A stretch of DNA of 64,000 nt from Alphaproteobacteria bacterium SO-S41 (GCA_019670725.1 AP024629.1:2108001-2172000); one strand, 5' to 3'. Numbered from the stretch's first letter, positions 47,009 to 55,857 are shown. A program made the numbers and translations. The notes: a model not told the origin generated them from the letters alone.

Positions 47009-47790
47009 GCGGCGGTCCAGCCGCCATCCATCGAGATGTTCGCGCCGGTGATCGACTTCGCCGCGTCGCCACAGAGGAAGACGGCGAGGGCGGCGACCTG
47101 TTCGACCGTGACGAACTCCTTCGTCGGCTGGGCCTCCAACAGCACGTCGTTCATGACCTGCTCCTTGGTCATGTTCCGCGCCTTCATCGTGTCAGGGATC
47201 TGCTTTTCAACGAGCGGCGTCCAGACATAACCGGGGCTGATGCAGTTGACCGTCACGCCGAAGGTCGCGAGCTCCAGCGCCGCGGTCTTGGTGAGGCCGG
47301 CGATGCCATGCTTGGCGGTGACATAGGCGGACTTAAACGGCGAGGCGACAAGCGAGTGCGCCGACGCCGTCGAGATGATGCGGCCCCATTTGCGCGCCTT
47401 CATGCCGGGGATGGCGGCGCGGATGCCGTGAAACGCCGAGGAGAGGTTGATCGCGATGATCTGGTCCCATTTCTCGATGGGGAAGTCCTCGATCGGGGAG
47501 ACGAACTGGATGCCGGCATTGTTGACGAGAATGTCGGGGCCGTTGAACGACGTTTCGGCGAGCTTGATCATGTCGGCGATCTCGGCCGGCTTGGTCATGT
47601 CGGCGGGCGAATAGAGCGCCTTCACGCCGAACTCGGTTTCGATCTTGGCGCGCTCGGCCTCGATGTCTTCCGGCTTGCCGAAGCCGTTGATGACGACATT
47701 GGCGCCTTCGGCCGCGAAGGCGCGGGCATAGGCGAGTCCGATGCCGCTGGTTGAGCCGGTGACGACGGCGGATTTGCCTTTAAGAAACAT
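47005..47790 (-). CDS. bdhA: D-3-hydroxybutyrate dehydrogenase
   Basis: This 261-residue short-chain dehydrogenase interconverts 3-hydroxybutyrate and acetoacetate with NAD. It has GSTSGIG (12-18), NNAG (90-93), catalytic Ser143, Tyr156 and Lys160, and the family-specific ASAHSLVASPFKSAYVTAKH and ISPGYVWTPLVEKQIPD. The downstream-coupled pair patatin-acetoacetate decarboxylase on the same strand supports the assignment to polyhydroxybutyrate or ketone-body use. Gap to adc is 17 nt. Confidence 0.93.
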   Translation of the reverse strand: MFLKGKSAVVTGSTSGIGLAYARAFAAEGANVVINGFGKPEDIEAERAKIETEFGVKALYSPADMTKPAEIADMIKLAETSFNGPDILVNNAGIQFVSPIEDFPIEKWDQIIAINLSSAFHGIRAAIPGMKARKWGRIISTASAHSLVASPFKSAYVTAKHGIAGLTKTAALELATFGVTVNCISPGYVWTPLVEKQIPDTMKARNMTKEQVMNDVLLEAQPTKEFVTVEQVAALAVFLCGDAAKSITGANISMDGGWTAA

Positions 47791-47807
47791 GGCGAGGTCC
47801 TTTCGCT

Positions 47808-48551
47808 TCAGGCGAGGTAGTCGTGGAGAACGCGTCCGTAAGGCAGGACGAAATCGACGATCTGGTGCCGGCCGCCGACGATGCGCTTCACCGGCAGATC
47901 GGCGACGCGGCAGTTCACATGCGGTATGAGGTGGAGGCGGGCGGGGCCGTCCCAGGCACCTTTCACGCGGATCTCTTCCAGATTGTAGCCGACGAGCTGG
48001 GCGATGGCGGGCGAGCCGTCCGCGTTGGGGATGAGCTTCAGGTTGACGTTCAGCTTGCCGATTCCGGCGGCGACCTTGTCGAGCTGGTCGGCGAGCGAGG
48101 TGTATTTGTAGGTCATCGTGCCGACCGCGACGCGCTCGTCGGCGTAGTGCAGCGTGCCGGTCAATGTATCGCGGATCGTCTTCAGTCTCGGCTCGCCGTA
48201 TTTCTTGGGGAAGCCCCAGATCTCACGGCCGCCGGTGATCGGCGGTTCGTTGTTGAGATACATCTGGACGGAGAAGTTGCAGGGCTCGCCCTTGTAGGTG
48301 GCGAAGATGCCCGAGCCGCTTTCTTCGTAGTCACCGAAGCCTGAGGCGTCCGGCATCTTCATCCATTCGTAGAAGGCGAGATTGCCGGGCGCAGGTTCCA
48401 GCGGTTCGGGCAGGGCGGCGCGGATCGCGTCCGGGTCGGTCTCGTAGGTGATGATCAGATATTCGCGATCGACGAAGCGGAACGGCCCGTGCGGGTAGCT
48501 GGGATCGAAGGCCGGCATGGACGGGGTCTTGAGGATGTCCTCTGGCGTCAT
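47808..48551 (-). CDS. adc: Acetoacetate decarboxylase
   Basis: This 247-residue enzyme converts acetoacetate to acetone and CO2. The Schiff-base lysine is Lys116, followed by the pKa-tuning Lys117, in REIWGFPKKYGEP. Other conserved parts are YLIITYETDPDAIRAALPEP, LAFYEWMKMPDASGFGDYEE and the C-terminal GRHQIVDFVLPYGRVLHDYL. It overlaps the patatin gene by 4 nt (ATGA) and precedes bdhA by 17 nt. Some family members decarboxylate other beta-keto acids. Confidence 0.92.
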   Translation of the reverse strand: MTPEDILKTPSMPAFDPSYPHGPFRFVDREYLIITYETDPDAIRAALPEPLEPAPGNLAFYEWMKMPDASGFGDYEESGSGIFATYKGEPCNFSVQMYLNNEPPITGGREIWGFPKKYGEPRLKTIRDTLTGTLHYADERVAVGTMTYKYTSLADQLDKVAAGIGKLNVNLKLIPNADGSPAIAQLVGYNLEEIRVKGAWDGPARLHLIPHVNCRVADLPVKRIVGGRHQIVDFVLPYGRVLHDYLA

Positions 48552-49669
48552 GACTTCTGCTCCGAACGATGGACGTCGAATGTCTTGGCGCCGCCCGCGG
48601 CGGGCTTGGTCTTGATCTCGCCGCGGTGGTGCATGGTCTTCTGCATGTCGGCGAGGCCGGCGGCCCAGTGCTCGCGCATCGTCTTGCGCGAGAACTCGAA
48701 GTCCTTGGTGCCGCCCTCATAGGGTTTGTCGCGATAGATGAGCTGCACGACGGTCACCGCGTTCTCCTCCGCCGCCGCCTTTAGGACGGCGAGGTCGGGG
48801 TCCTTGTCGAAGGATTTGGGCAGCTTCTTCACGAGGTTGGCGAAGGCGGCGCGCATGCGGCGGAGGCGGAGATTCTGGTCGGTGTTGGCGCGCGTGCGGC
48901 TGGAATAGCGGATGTCCTTCTCGCGCTCGCCGGCTTCCTCAAGCGTGCGGGGCAGGGGACCTTGCGCGCTGAAGAGATCGACCTGGTAGATGGTGAGGTC
49001 GTGCTGGTGTTCCTGGTCGAGCACGTATTGCAGCGGCGTGTTGGAGACGAGGCCGCCGTCCCAATACCACTCGCCCTCGATCTCGACCGGCGGGAAGCCG
49101 GGCGGCAGGGCGCCGGAGGCCATGATGTGCTCCGGGCCGATGGTCTGCTGGGTGTTGTCGAAATAGACGAAGTTGCCCGTCTTGATGTTGACGGCGCCGA
49201 CGCTGAGCCGGGTCTTCTTCGCGTTGATCAGGTCGAAGTCGGCATAGGTTTCGAGCGTCTTTTTCAGCGGCGCGGTGTCGTAGACGCTGAGCGCCTGGGG
49301 CGCGCCGGGCGGGTAGAAGGACGGCGGCGGGATGCGCGGGGTGAAGAAGCCCTTTACGCCGACGGAGGCGGTCCAGTAGGCGCTGGCGGTGTTGAACATG
49401 GCGCGGATCTGGTCGCCGGGCAGCCAGGGATCGACGGTGACGCCAGCGGTGATCTGGTCCCAGAAGGCGCGGAGCTGGGTCACGCGGCGTTCGGGCGGAT
49501 TGCCCGCGATCAGCGCGGCGTTGATCGCCCCGATCGAGATGCCGGCGACCCAGTCGGGATGCTCGTTGGCGTCGGCGAGGCCTTCGTAGACGCCGCCCTG
49601 ATAGGCCCCCAGCGCACCGCCGCCCTGCAAGACCAGGACGCGTTCGGGATCGTGGACGTGGGGCGCCAT
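48548..49669 (-). CDS. Patatin-like phospholipase/esterase (DUF3734 type)
   Basis: This 373-residue hydrolase has the oxyanion loop LQGGGALGAYQGG, nucleophile Ser45 in GISIG and the dyad Asp204 in WYWDGGLVSNTPL. The C-terminal about 100 residues match the extension found in patatins linked to adc and bdhA. In that linkage it is thought to act on granule lipid or polymer, but the substrate is not proven. It is the first gene of a patatin-adc-bdhA operon and carries a TTGCA-G-TGCAA palindrome 13 nt before the start. Confidence 0.88.
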   Translation of the reverse strand: MAPHVHDPERVLVLQGGGALGAYQGGVYEGLADANEHPDWVAGISIGAINAALIAGNPPERRVTQLRAFWDQITAGVTVDPWLPGDQIRAMFNTASAYWTASVGVKGFFTPRIPPPSFYPPGAPQALSVYDTAPLKKTLETYADFDLINAKKTRLSVGAVNIKTGNFVYFDNTQQTIGPEHIMASGALPPGFPPVEIEGEWYWDGGLVSNTPLQYVLDQEHQHDLTIYQVDLFSAQGPLPRTLEEAGEREKDIRYSSRTRANTDQNLRLRRMRAAFANLVKKLPKSFDKDPDLAVLKAAAEENAVTVVQLIYRDKPYEGGTKDFEFSRKTMREHWAAGLADMQKTMHHRGEIKTKPAAGGAKTFDVHRSEQKS

Positions 49670-49681
49670 GTCAGCCTGATG

Positions 49682-49692
49682 TTGCAGTGCAA
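49682..49692. promoter_or_regulatory. TTGCAGTGCAA palindrome before the patatin-adc-bdhA operon
   Basis: TTGCA and TGCAA are separated by one base, 13 bp upstream of the patatin start. TGC/GCA-rich palindromes of this kind are reported as PhaR sites controlling polyhydroxybutyrate genes in alphaproteobacteria. The match was made from memory and is not proof. Confidence 0.4.
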
Positions 49693-49807
49693 TATCGAGG
49701 CTCTACATAGGCCCTTTGCCGGGGCGCAACCAGCCCCGGCCCCCACGTGACGCAAATTTCATCCGCCTTTGGCGGGCGGCCTGACTGAGCTAGAAACAAC
49801 CTTCGTT

Positions 49808-49873
49808 GTCATGCCCGCGCAGGCGGGCATCCATGCGACCGCTCAGGTGGATGCCCGCCTGCGCGGGCATGAC
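49808..49873. repeat. 66 bp perfect inverted repeat before ivd
   Basis: Two exactly complementary 26 bp arms (49808-49833 and 49848-49873) flank a 14 nt loop. Each arm itself holds GCCCGC and GCGGGC, so alternative folds exist. The element starts GTCATGCCCG and ends CGGGCATGAC. It resembles the GTCATGCCCGCGCAGGCGGG-type intergenic repeats common in alphaproteobacteria. It ends 12 nt before the ivd ATG. Confidence 0.85.
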
Positions 49874-49885
49874 ATAGAGGTGGTG

Positions 49886-51058
49886 ATGATCCCCAATTCC
49901 TTCCGCGGCCTCGATTTCGATCTCGGCGAGACCGCCGACATGCTGCGCGACACGGTGAAGTCCTGGTCGGACGACAAGCTCGCGCCCCGCGCCGCGGAGA
50001 TCGACAAGACCAACACCTTCCCGCGCGATCTGTGGCCGGAGCTGGGCGGGCTCGGCCTGCTCGGGATCACCGTGGAGGAAGAGTATGGCGGCACGGGGCT
50101 CGGCTATCTCGAGCACGTGATCGCGATGGAAGAGGTCTCGCGCGGGTCGGGATCGGTGGGCCTCTCCTATGGCGCGCATTCCAATCTCTGCGTGAACCAG
50201 ATCCGCCGCTGGGGCACGGAAGCGCAGAAGCAGAAATACCTGCCGGGTCTGATCTCGGGCCAGCATGTAGGCGCGCTGGCGATGTCCGAAGCGGGTTCGG
50301 GCAGCGACGTCGTGTCGATGCGGCTGAAGGCCGAGAAGAAGGGCGATCGCTACGTGCTGAACGGCACGAAGTTCTGGATCACCAATGGGCCGCATGCCGA
50401 CACGCTGGTCGTCTATGCCAAGACCGATCCCGAGGCGAAGTCGCGCGGGATCACCGCCTTCCTGATCGAGAAGGGGATGAAGGGTTTTTCGACCTCGCCC
50501 AAGCTGGACAAGATGGGGATGCGCGGTTCGGACACCGCCGAGCTGGTGTTCGACGATTGCGAGGTGCCGGAGGAGAACATCATGGGGCCGCTGAACGGCG
50601 GCGCCGGGGTGCTGATGTCGGGGCTCGACTATGAGCGCGCAGTGTTGAGCGCAGGGTGTCTGGGTCTCGCGCAGTCGGCGCTGGATGTTGTCATCCCCTA
50701 TCTCCACGACCGCAAGCAGTTCGGCCAGCCCATCGGCAATTTCCAGCTGATGCAGGGCAAGCTCGCCGACATGTATGTGAAGACCAATGCGGCGCGGGCC
50801 TATGTCTACACGGTCGCGAAGGCGTGCGACCGCGGGCAGACGACGCGGCAGGATGCGGCGGGGGCGATCCTGTTCGCGTCGGAGACGGCGGTGCAGGTGG
50901 CGCTGGAAGCGATCCAGTGCCTGGGCGGCAACGGTTACATCAACGACTATCCGACGAGCCGCATCCTGCGCGATGCGAAGCTGTACGACATCGGCGCGGG
51001 GACGAACGAGATCAGGCGCATGTTGATCGGACGGGAGATCTTCGAGGCGACGGCTTGA
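49886..51058 (+). CDS. ivd: Isovaleryl-CoA dehydrogenase
   Basis: This 390-residue FAD acyl-CoA dehydrogenase oxidises isovaleryl-CoA to 3-methylcrotonyl-CoA in leucine breakdown. It has [16 protein letters not shown] and [11 protein letters not shown] around the flavin, and catalytic Glu250 in [12 protein letters not shown] at the isovaleryl-type position. [40 protein letters not shown] and [20 protein letters not shown] match the family closely. ATG 49886, behind AGAGG, is chosen because the upstream in-frame extension runs through the inverted repeat. The stop overlaps the next gene. Confidence 0.93.
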   Translation: MIPNSFRGLDFDLGETADMLRDTVKSWSDDKLAPRAAEIDKTNTFPRDLWPELGGLGLLGITVEEEYGGTGLGYLEHVIAMEEVSRGSGSVGLSYGAHSNLCVNQIRRWGTEAQKQKYLPGLISGQHVGALAMSEAGSGSDVVSMRLKAEKKGDRYVLNGTKFWITNGPHADTLVVYAKTDPEAKSRGITAFLIEKGMKGFSTSPKLDKMGMRGSDTAELVFDDCEVPEENIMGPLNGGAGVLMSGLDYERAVLSAGCLGLAQSALDVVIPYLHDRKQFGQPIGNFQLMQGKLADMYVKTNAARAYVYTVAKACDRGQTTRQDAAGAILFASETAVQVALEAIQCLGGNGYINDYPTSRILRDAKLYDIGAGTNEIRRMLIGREIFEATA

Positions 51059-51447
51059 GCGAGCGGCCGCGTGTCGGCTGCGGGGCAGCGATCGTTCGTG
51101 ATGGGCGTATCCTGCTGCTGCGGCGTGTGAAGGCGCCGGAGGCGGGGTGCTGGAGCCTCGCGGGCGGGAAGGTCGATTTCGGCGAGCCGTGGCGCGATGC
51201 GGTGGTGCGCGAGGTCGAGGAAGAGGTCGGTATCAGGCTGACCGAGACGCGGCTGCTCTGCGTCGTCGATCTGACGGCGGATGGGCAGCATTGGGTGTCG
51301 CCGGTTCTGCTCGCGACGGCGTTCGAGGGCGAACCGCGGAATGTCGAGCCGGAGAAGCATTCGGCGATGGGCTGGTTCGCGTTGGACGCGTTGCCATCGC
51401 CGCTCGCGAGCGCGGTGGTGCAGGCGGTGGCGGCGCTGAAGGGCTGA
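51055..51447 (+). CDS. NUDIX hydrolase
   Basis: These 130 residues have a complete Nudix box, [20 protein letters not shown] followed by VGI, matching GX5EX7REUXEEXGU. The N-terminal strands are [20 protein letters not shown]. It hydrolyses a nucleoside diphosphate linked to another group; the substrate is unknown, and the [12 protein letters not shown] form is shared with ADP-ribose and (d)NTP types. The start is TTG 51055, overlapping the ivd stop by 4 nt (TTGA). There is no in-frame ATG close by. Confidence 0.88.
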   Translation: MSERPRVGCGAAIVRDGRILLLRRVKAPEAGCWSLAGGKVDFGEPWRDAVVREVEEEVGIRLTETRLLCVVDLTADGQHWVSPVLLATAFEGEPRNVEPEKHSAMGWFALDALPSPLASAVVQAVAALKG

Positions 51448-51450
51448 GCG

Positions 51451-52242
51451 TTATTCCTGCACCGGCGCCCGCGTCATGCGCCCCGCCAGCCAGCCGCCGT
51501 CGATCACCAGTTCGGCGCCGTTGACGTAGGCGCTTTCGTCGGAGGCGAGATAGAGGGCGGCGGCGGAGATGTCCGTCGTGATGCCAAAGCGGCCGACGGG
51601 GATAGTGGGGATGACGGCGTCGCTGACCGTGTTCACGACGCCGACGCCGTAATTCACGCGCGTCATCTCGGTCGCGACGATGCCGGGATGGATGGAGTTG
51701 CAGCGGATGGGGAGGCCGAGCGCGCCGGCCTCGACCGCGGCGGTCTTGGTCATCAGGCGGACCGCGCCCTTGGACGCGTTGTAGGCGATGTGGCCGGGCG
51801 AGCCCATGAGGCCGGCCACCGACGAAATGTTGATGATGTTGCCGCCGCGCGCGCCCATGGCTAGGAAGGCGGCCTTGATGCCGAGGAAGACGCCCTCGAC
51901 ATTGATCGCCTGCATGTGGCGGAAGTCTTCCAGAGTCTGTTCGGCGATCAGCTTCACCGCGAGGATGCCGGCATTGTTGACGACGATGTCGAGCGGGCCG
52001 AGATTTTTCTGCACATGCGCGACGGCGTCGGTCCATTCCACCTCGCTCGTGACGTCGTGGCGGAAGCCGATGGCCTTCGCGCCCGTCGCGGAGATTTCCT
52101 CGGCGACGGCGCGCGCGCCGGCCTCATCGACGTCGGAGACGGCGACGCGGGCGCCTTCGGCGGCGAAGAGGCGGGCCATTTCGGCGCCGAGTCCCTTTGC
52201 GCCGCCGGTGATGAAGGCGGTCTTGCCGTTGAGACGTGCCAT
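51451..52242 (-). CDS. Short-chain dehydrogenase/reductase (NAD type)
   Basis: This 263-residue classical SDR has GGAKGLG (13-19), Asp37 at the end of beta 2 (VAVSDVDE) favouring NAD over NADP, NNAG (89-92), Ser141, Tyr154 and Lys158 (AYNASKGAV). The motif NSIHPGIVATEMTRVNYGVG and the C-terminal YVNGAELVIDGGWLAG fit cyclohexanol or 3-beta/20-beta hydroxysteroid dehydrogenase-like enzymes. The true substrate is unknown. GGGGGAA precedes ATG 52242; the much longer upstream frame is rejected. Confidence 0.88.
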   Translation of the reverse strand: MARLNGKTAFITGGAKGLGAEMARLFAAEGARVAVSDVDEAGARAVAEEISATGAKAIGFRHDVTSEVEWTDAVAHVQKNLGPLDIVVNNAGILAVKLIAEQTLEDFRHMQAINVEGVFLGIKAAFLAMGARGGNIINISSVAGLMGSPGHIAYNASKGAVRLMTKTAAVEAGALGLPIRCNSIHPGIVATEMTRVNYGVGVVNTVSDAVIPTIPVGRFGITTDISAAALYLASDESAYVNGAELVIDGGWLAGRMTRAPVQE

Positions 52243-52397
52243 GGTCGTTCCCCCTGCCGCGCTCGTGGTGGCGCGTGCGGGCACTATGGCATGAGCGCGG
52301 TTACGCTCAAGCGGAGCTCTCTGCTGAAAGACTGAGGCATGTGTCCTCGGGTTCCGGCGCCTGCGGCGGCGGCCTCGAGGATGACAAGAGGTGTGAG

Positions 52398-53195
52398 CTA
52401 GCTGTTCAGCACCCGCTTGAAGACGGCGGCGTCGAGGGCGTTTTCGGCCATGGGGCCGAGGTCGCCGGCGAGGAAGGCGCGGGCGGCACGGTCGGTGACG
52501 CCCATTGCCGCGCGATGGATGCCGCCGCCGCCGCTGAGCCGGGCGACGCCGAGGCCGGCGAGGTCGCCGATCGGCGGCAGGCCGGGGAAGGTGAGGATGT
52601 TCACGGGCAGTTTCGTCGCCGCGGTGATGGCGCGGATGTCGTCGGGTTTCACCGCGCCGGGAACGAAGATGCCGCTGGCCCCCGCGTTCTCGTAAAGCGC
52701 GATGCGGCGGAGAGCCTCTTCGAGTGGCGTGGCATGGCCGCGGAGATAGGTGTCGATGCGGGCGTTGATGTAGAGGGGCGTCGCGTCCTTCTTCATCCGC
52801 GCGGCGATGGCGGCGATGCGCGCGGCGAGGCGCTCCGGCGGGTGGGTGCCGTCCTCGATGTTGAGGCCGACCGCGCCGGCGGCGGCGGCCTGCGCGGCGG
52901 TTTCGGCGACCTCGTCCGGCGTGTCGCCGAAGCCTTCCTCGAGATCGGCGGTGACGGGCACGGCGACGGCGAGCGCGATGCGGCGGACGGCGTCGATCGC
53001 GTCGGGACGGGGCAGGCGGTTGCCATCGGGAAAGCCGAGCGAGGTCGCGACGGCGACGCTGCTGGTGGCGATGGCCTTCGCGCCGGCATGGGCGATGATC
53101 CGGGCACTGGCGGCATCCCAGGCGTTGGGCAGAAGCAGCAGCGACGAGCGGTCGTGCAGCTTCACGAATGCGGCGTGGCGGTCTGATCTCGACAT
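52398..53195 (-). CDS. Isocitrate lyase/PEP mutase family protein
   Basis: This 265-residue TIM-barrel enzyme is of the ICL/PEP phosphonomutase superfamily. Motifs are LLLPNAWDAASARIIAHAGA, the metal-binding PVTADLEEGFGDTPDEV, GAVGLNIEDG and LYINARIDTYLRG. The KKCGH loop of true isocitrate and methylisocitrate lyases is missing, so it belongs to the uncharacterised branch that may cleave or hydrolyse other oxaloacetate-like compounds. GGAGG lies 6 nt before ATG 53195. Same strand as the SDR gene but 155 bp away. Confidence 0.82.
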   Translation of the reverse strand: MSRSDRHAAFVKLHDRSSLLLLPNAWDAASARIIAHAGAKAIATSSVAVATSLGFPDGNRLPRPDAIDAVRRIALAVAVPVTADLEEGFGDTPDEVAETAAQAAAAGAVGLNIEDGTHPPERLAARIAAIAARMKKDATPLYINARIDTYLRGHATPLEEALRRIALYENAGASGIFVPGAVKPDDIRAITAATKLPVNILTFPGLPPIGDLAGLGVARLSGGGGIHRAAMGVTDRAARAFLAGDLGPMAENALDAAVFKRVLNS

Positions 53196-53382
53196 GGCGG
53201 TCCTCCGGCGATGTGTCCGTTGCGGTGACGGACGACCTTCGATGGTGTGACTGTAGCGCCGCGCCGCATCCCCGGACACGCCGTTTTCGGACGGCAACGG
53301 GCCTCGTGTCGCATGGCGCCGTCACACAAGGGGGCTAGTCTTCGGCCAACCGGTTCCGCGAGATCCCGGAGAGGAGACCGTT

Positions 53383-53862
53383 ATGAGCAAAGCCCTGTCG
53401 ATTGCCGTCCTGCTGGTCGCCACGCTGCTGGCGCCGGTCGCGCTTGCCGCGGGGAGCAGTCCGCCGCCGGCGGCGCCGGGCGTGCCGGAGAGCGACGCCA
53501 AGGCCGACTACCGCCGCGCGGTGAAGCTGGTGAAGGCGGAGAAGTACGAGGAGGCGATCGTGGCTCTCGAGGCGCTGCTGAAGGACGATCCCTACAATGC
53601 GGATATCCTCAACTATCTCGGCTTCTCGCACCGCAAGCTGAACCATTTGGAGCTGTCGGAGGCCTATTACAAACAGGCGCTGAAGGCGGATGCGAACCAT
53701 CTGGGCGCGCTGGAATATGAGGGCGAATTGTTTCTGATGCAGAAGCGCCTGGCCGAGGCCGAGGCGAACCTCGCCAAGCTGGCGACGCTGTGCGATTCCA
53801 AGTGCGACGAGTACAAGGGGCTGGAAGAGGCGATCGCGGACTACAAGAAGCAGAACGGCTGA
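53383..53862 (+). CDS. Exported TPR-repeat protein
   Basis: This 159-residue protein has a signal peptide (SKALSIAVLLVATLLAPVAL, cut after ALAA), then two to three TPR units: YRRAVKLVKAEKYEEAIVAL, NADILNYLGFSHRKLNHLEL and SEAYYKQALKADANHLGALE. A short helical end follows with a CDSKCDE pair. It probably acts as a periplasmic scaffold for protein contacts. GGAGAGGAG precedes ATG 53383. It is convergent with the ion channel gene 7 nt away. Confidence 0.85.
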   Translation: MSKALSIAVLLVATLLAPVALAAGSSPPPAAPGVPESDAKADYRRAVKLVKAEKYEEAIVALEALLKDDPYNADILNYLGFSHRKLNHLELSEAYYKQALKADANHLGALEYEGELFLMQKRLAEAEANLAKLATLCDSKCDEYKGLEEAIADYKKQNG

Positions 53863-53869
53863 CGCTGAG

Positions 53870-54313
53870 TCAGTCTGGCTTCCTGGGCGTGCCGTGTTCG
53901 AAGCTGCGCAGGTTGCCCATCGCGGCGATTAGGAACGCCGCCGACCAGCCGAACAGCAGCATCCCTGCGGCCGCCTCGATCGCGCCGAACATCCGCCAGT
54001 CTGTCCCCAGCGTGACATCGCCATAGCCGACCGTCGTGAAGGTCACGGTCGAGAAGTAGAGCGCGGCTTCGAAATCCGGCATCGCCCCGATGGCATGGTA
54101 GACGAGGGCGTAGGCCCAGATCTCCACCGAGTGGATGAAGAAGAGGCCGAGCACGATCACCACGATGACGAGGCCCTGACCGGGCAGCGTGTTGCGGGGT
54201 CGCAGATGGCCCGCCCGGCCGCGCAGGATGTGCGCGAGGATCGTCAGGCCGAAGAAATGAACGGCCACGCAGAAGATGATCAGCACGCTGGAGAGGGCGA
54301 GGTTCTCGAACAT
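53870..54313 (-). CDS. Two-pore-helix type potassium channel (Ion_trans_2)
   Basis: This 147-residue membrane protein has an N-terminal helix (VLIIFCVAVHFFGLTILAHI), a helix pair (LVIVVIVLGLFFIHSVEIWA and IEAAAGMLLFGWSAAFLIAA) and, between them, the pore helix and K+ selectivity filter TVGYGD (94-99) in FSTVTFTTVGYGDVTLG. The single pore per chain implies a tetramer. No RCK or cyclic nucleotide domain is fused. It stands alone. Confidence 0.9.
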   Translation of the reverse strand: MFENLALSSVLIIFCVAVHFFGLTILAHILRGRAGHLRPRNTLPGQGLVIVVIVLGLFFIHSVEIWAYALVYHAIGAMPDFEAALYFSTVTFTTVGYGDVTLGTDWRMFGAIEAAAGMLLFGWSAAFLIAAMGNLRSFEHGTPRKPD

Positions 54314-54500
54314 GCGGGCATTGTTGCCGTCGCGCGCAGGTGCGCAAGGGTGGTGCGCGAAATGGGAGTCGGATCAGCAGGTTGCGGACTCCGGTTCAGA
54401 AAATGAGTCCGGCGCGGCGATCGTGCGATCACTGTTCACCCGTGCCGGAATTTCATCCACAATCGGCTCACGCACCGTCATGAGGGCGGTTTAAAAGCCG

Positions 54501-54529
54501 GTGACGGCTGACTATCTATGCGCTATACG
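54501..54529 (+). promoter_or_regulatory. Promoter of the thiolase gene
   Basis: GTGACG (54501-54506) and TATACG (54524-54529) are 17 bp apart and 30 bp before the GTG start. The -10 is identical to that of the tRNA-Leu promoter. Confidence 0.55.
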
Positions 54530-54558
54530 TGTATCTGCACAGTTCAGGAGATGCGTTC

Positions 54559-55734
54559 GTGACCGACACCTATATCCTCTCCGCCGCTCGCACCCCGATG
54601 GGTGGGTTCCAGGGTGAACTCAGCGGCCTGACCGCGCCGCAGCTCGGCAGCGCGGCGATCAAGGCGGCGCTGGCGCGGGCGAAGCTGACGGGGGCCGATG
54701 TCGGCGAGGTGTTGATGGGCAACGTGCTGCCGGCCGGGCTCGGCCAGGCCCCGGCACGTCAGGCGGGGATCGGCGCCGCCATCCCGGATTCGGTGCCGGC
54801 GACGACGATCTCCAAGGTCTGCGGCAGCGGCATGAAGGCGATCATGATCGCCGAGGACGCGATCCGCGCCGGCCATGCCGAGATCGTCGTGGCGGGCGGC
54901 ATGGAGAGCATGACGAATTCGCCCTATCTGCTGCCCAAGGCGCGGGGCGGGTTCCGCATGGGCCATGCCGAGGTCAAGGACCACATGTTCCTGGACGGGC
55001 TGGAGGACGCCTATGAGGGCCGCCTGATGGGGACCTATGGCGATGAGGCGGCGCGGGCCTATCAGCTGACCCGCGACGACCAGGACGCCTATGCGATGGA
55101 AAGCCTGGCGCGGGCGAAACGGGCGGTCGGCGACGGCTCGTTCACGGCGGAGATCGTGCCGGTCACCGTGAAGACCCGGGCGGGCGAGGTGGAGATTTCC
55201 GCCGACGAACAGCCGGGCAAGGCGGACCCCAAGAAGATCCCGAACCTGAAGCCGGCCTTCGCCAAGGACGGCACGGTGACGGCGGCGACGTCGGCCTCGA
55301 TTTCGGACGGGGCGGCGGCGCTGGTGATCGCCGGCGCGGCGGCGGCGGACAAGCGAGGGCTGAGCCCCATCGCACGGATCGTCGGGCAGGCAGCCTATGC
55401 GGGAAAGCCCGGTCTCTTCACCTCCGCGCCGGTCTACGCGATCCAGCGCCTGTTCGAGAAGACGGGTTGGACGGCGAAGGATGTCGACCTGTTCGAGATC
55501 AACGAGGCGTTCGCCAATGTCGCGATGATCGCGATGAAGGAACACGGGCTCAGCCACGATATCGTCAATGTGAATGGCGGCGCCTGTGCGCTCGGCCATC
55601 CCATCGGCGCGTCGGGCGCGAGGATCGTGGTGACGCTGATCAACGCGCTGAAGGCCCGTGGGCTGAAGCGCGGTGTCGCCTCGCTCTGCATCGGCGGCGG
55701 CGAGGCGACGGCGCTGGCGGTCGAGCTGGTTTGA
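54559..55734 (+). CDS. phaA: Acetyl-CoA acetyltransferase (biosynthetic thiolase)
   Basis: This 391-residue enzyme condenses two acetyl-CoA to acetoacetyl-CoA, reversibly. Active-site residues are Cys88 (ISKVCGSGMKA), His347 (GGACALGHPIGASGAR) and Cys377 (CIGGGEATA). NEAFANVAMIAM and GGMESMTNSPYLL also fit. The start is GTG 54559, placed 8 nt after CAGGAG; an in-frame earlier start lacks a ribosome binding site. Whether it serves polyhydroxybutyrate synthesis (phaA) or acetoacetate use (atoB) cannot be told from sequence alone. It is followed by palindromic repeat copy 2. Confidence 0.92.
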   Translation: MTDTYILSAARTPMGGFQGELSGLTAPQLGSAAIKAALARAKLTGADVGEVLMGNVLPAGLGQAPARQAGIGAAIPDSVPATTISKVCGSGMKAIMIAEDAIRAGHAEIVVAGGMESMTNSPYLLPKARGGFRMGHAEVKDHMFLDGLEDAYEGRLMGTYGDEAARAYQLTRDDQDAYAMESLARAKRAVGDGSFTAEIVPVTVKTRAGEVEISADEQPGKADPKKIPNLKPAFAKDGTVTAATSASISDGAAALVIAGAAAADKRGLSPIARIVGQAAYAGKPGLFTSAPVYAIQRLFEKTGWTAKDVDLFEINEAFANVAMIAMKEHGLSHDIVNVNGGACALGHPIGASGARIVVTLINALKARGLKRGVASLCIGGGEATALAVELV

Positions 55735-55742
55735 TCCCTGAC

Positions 55743-55855
55743 GTCATCCCGGGCGAGGCCGGCGTAGCCGTCCGAGACCCGGGACCCAGGGGCCGCAAAC
55801 GCCAGTGTCCAGTCACCTGGGTCCCGGCTCTTCGCTACGCTACGGCCGGGATGAC
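55743..55855. repeat. 113 bp palindromic intergenic repeat, copy 2
   Basis: It has the same ends (GTCATCCCGG, CCGGGATGAC), the same length and the same inner CCGGGACCCAGG and CCTGGGTCCCGG arms as copy 1 at 37222, with scattered differences in the loop. It fills the gap between the thiolase gene (+, ends 55734) and the convergent PAP2 gene (-, ends 55858). Confidence 0.85.
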
Positions 55856-55857
55856 GA

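Noticed and set aside
52343-52392. GC-rich imperfect palindrome after the SDR gene (TCCTCG...CGAGGA)
   Set aside because: Resembles half of a common intergenic repeat, but only 6 bp pair reliably and no second copy was seen in the window.
51451-53325. One 624-codon protein spanning the SDR and the lyase-family gene
   Set aside because: The SDR begins at ATG 52242 with its own ribosome binding site; the upstream part is an Arg-rich out-of-frame reading of the neighbouring PEP mutase-like gene.
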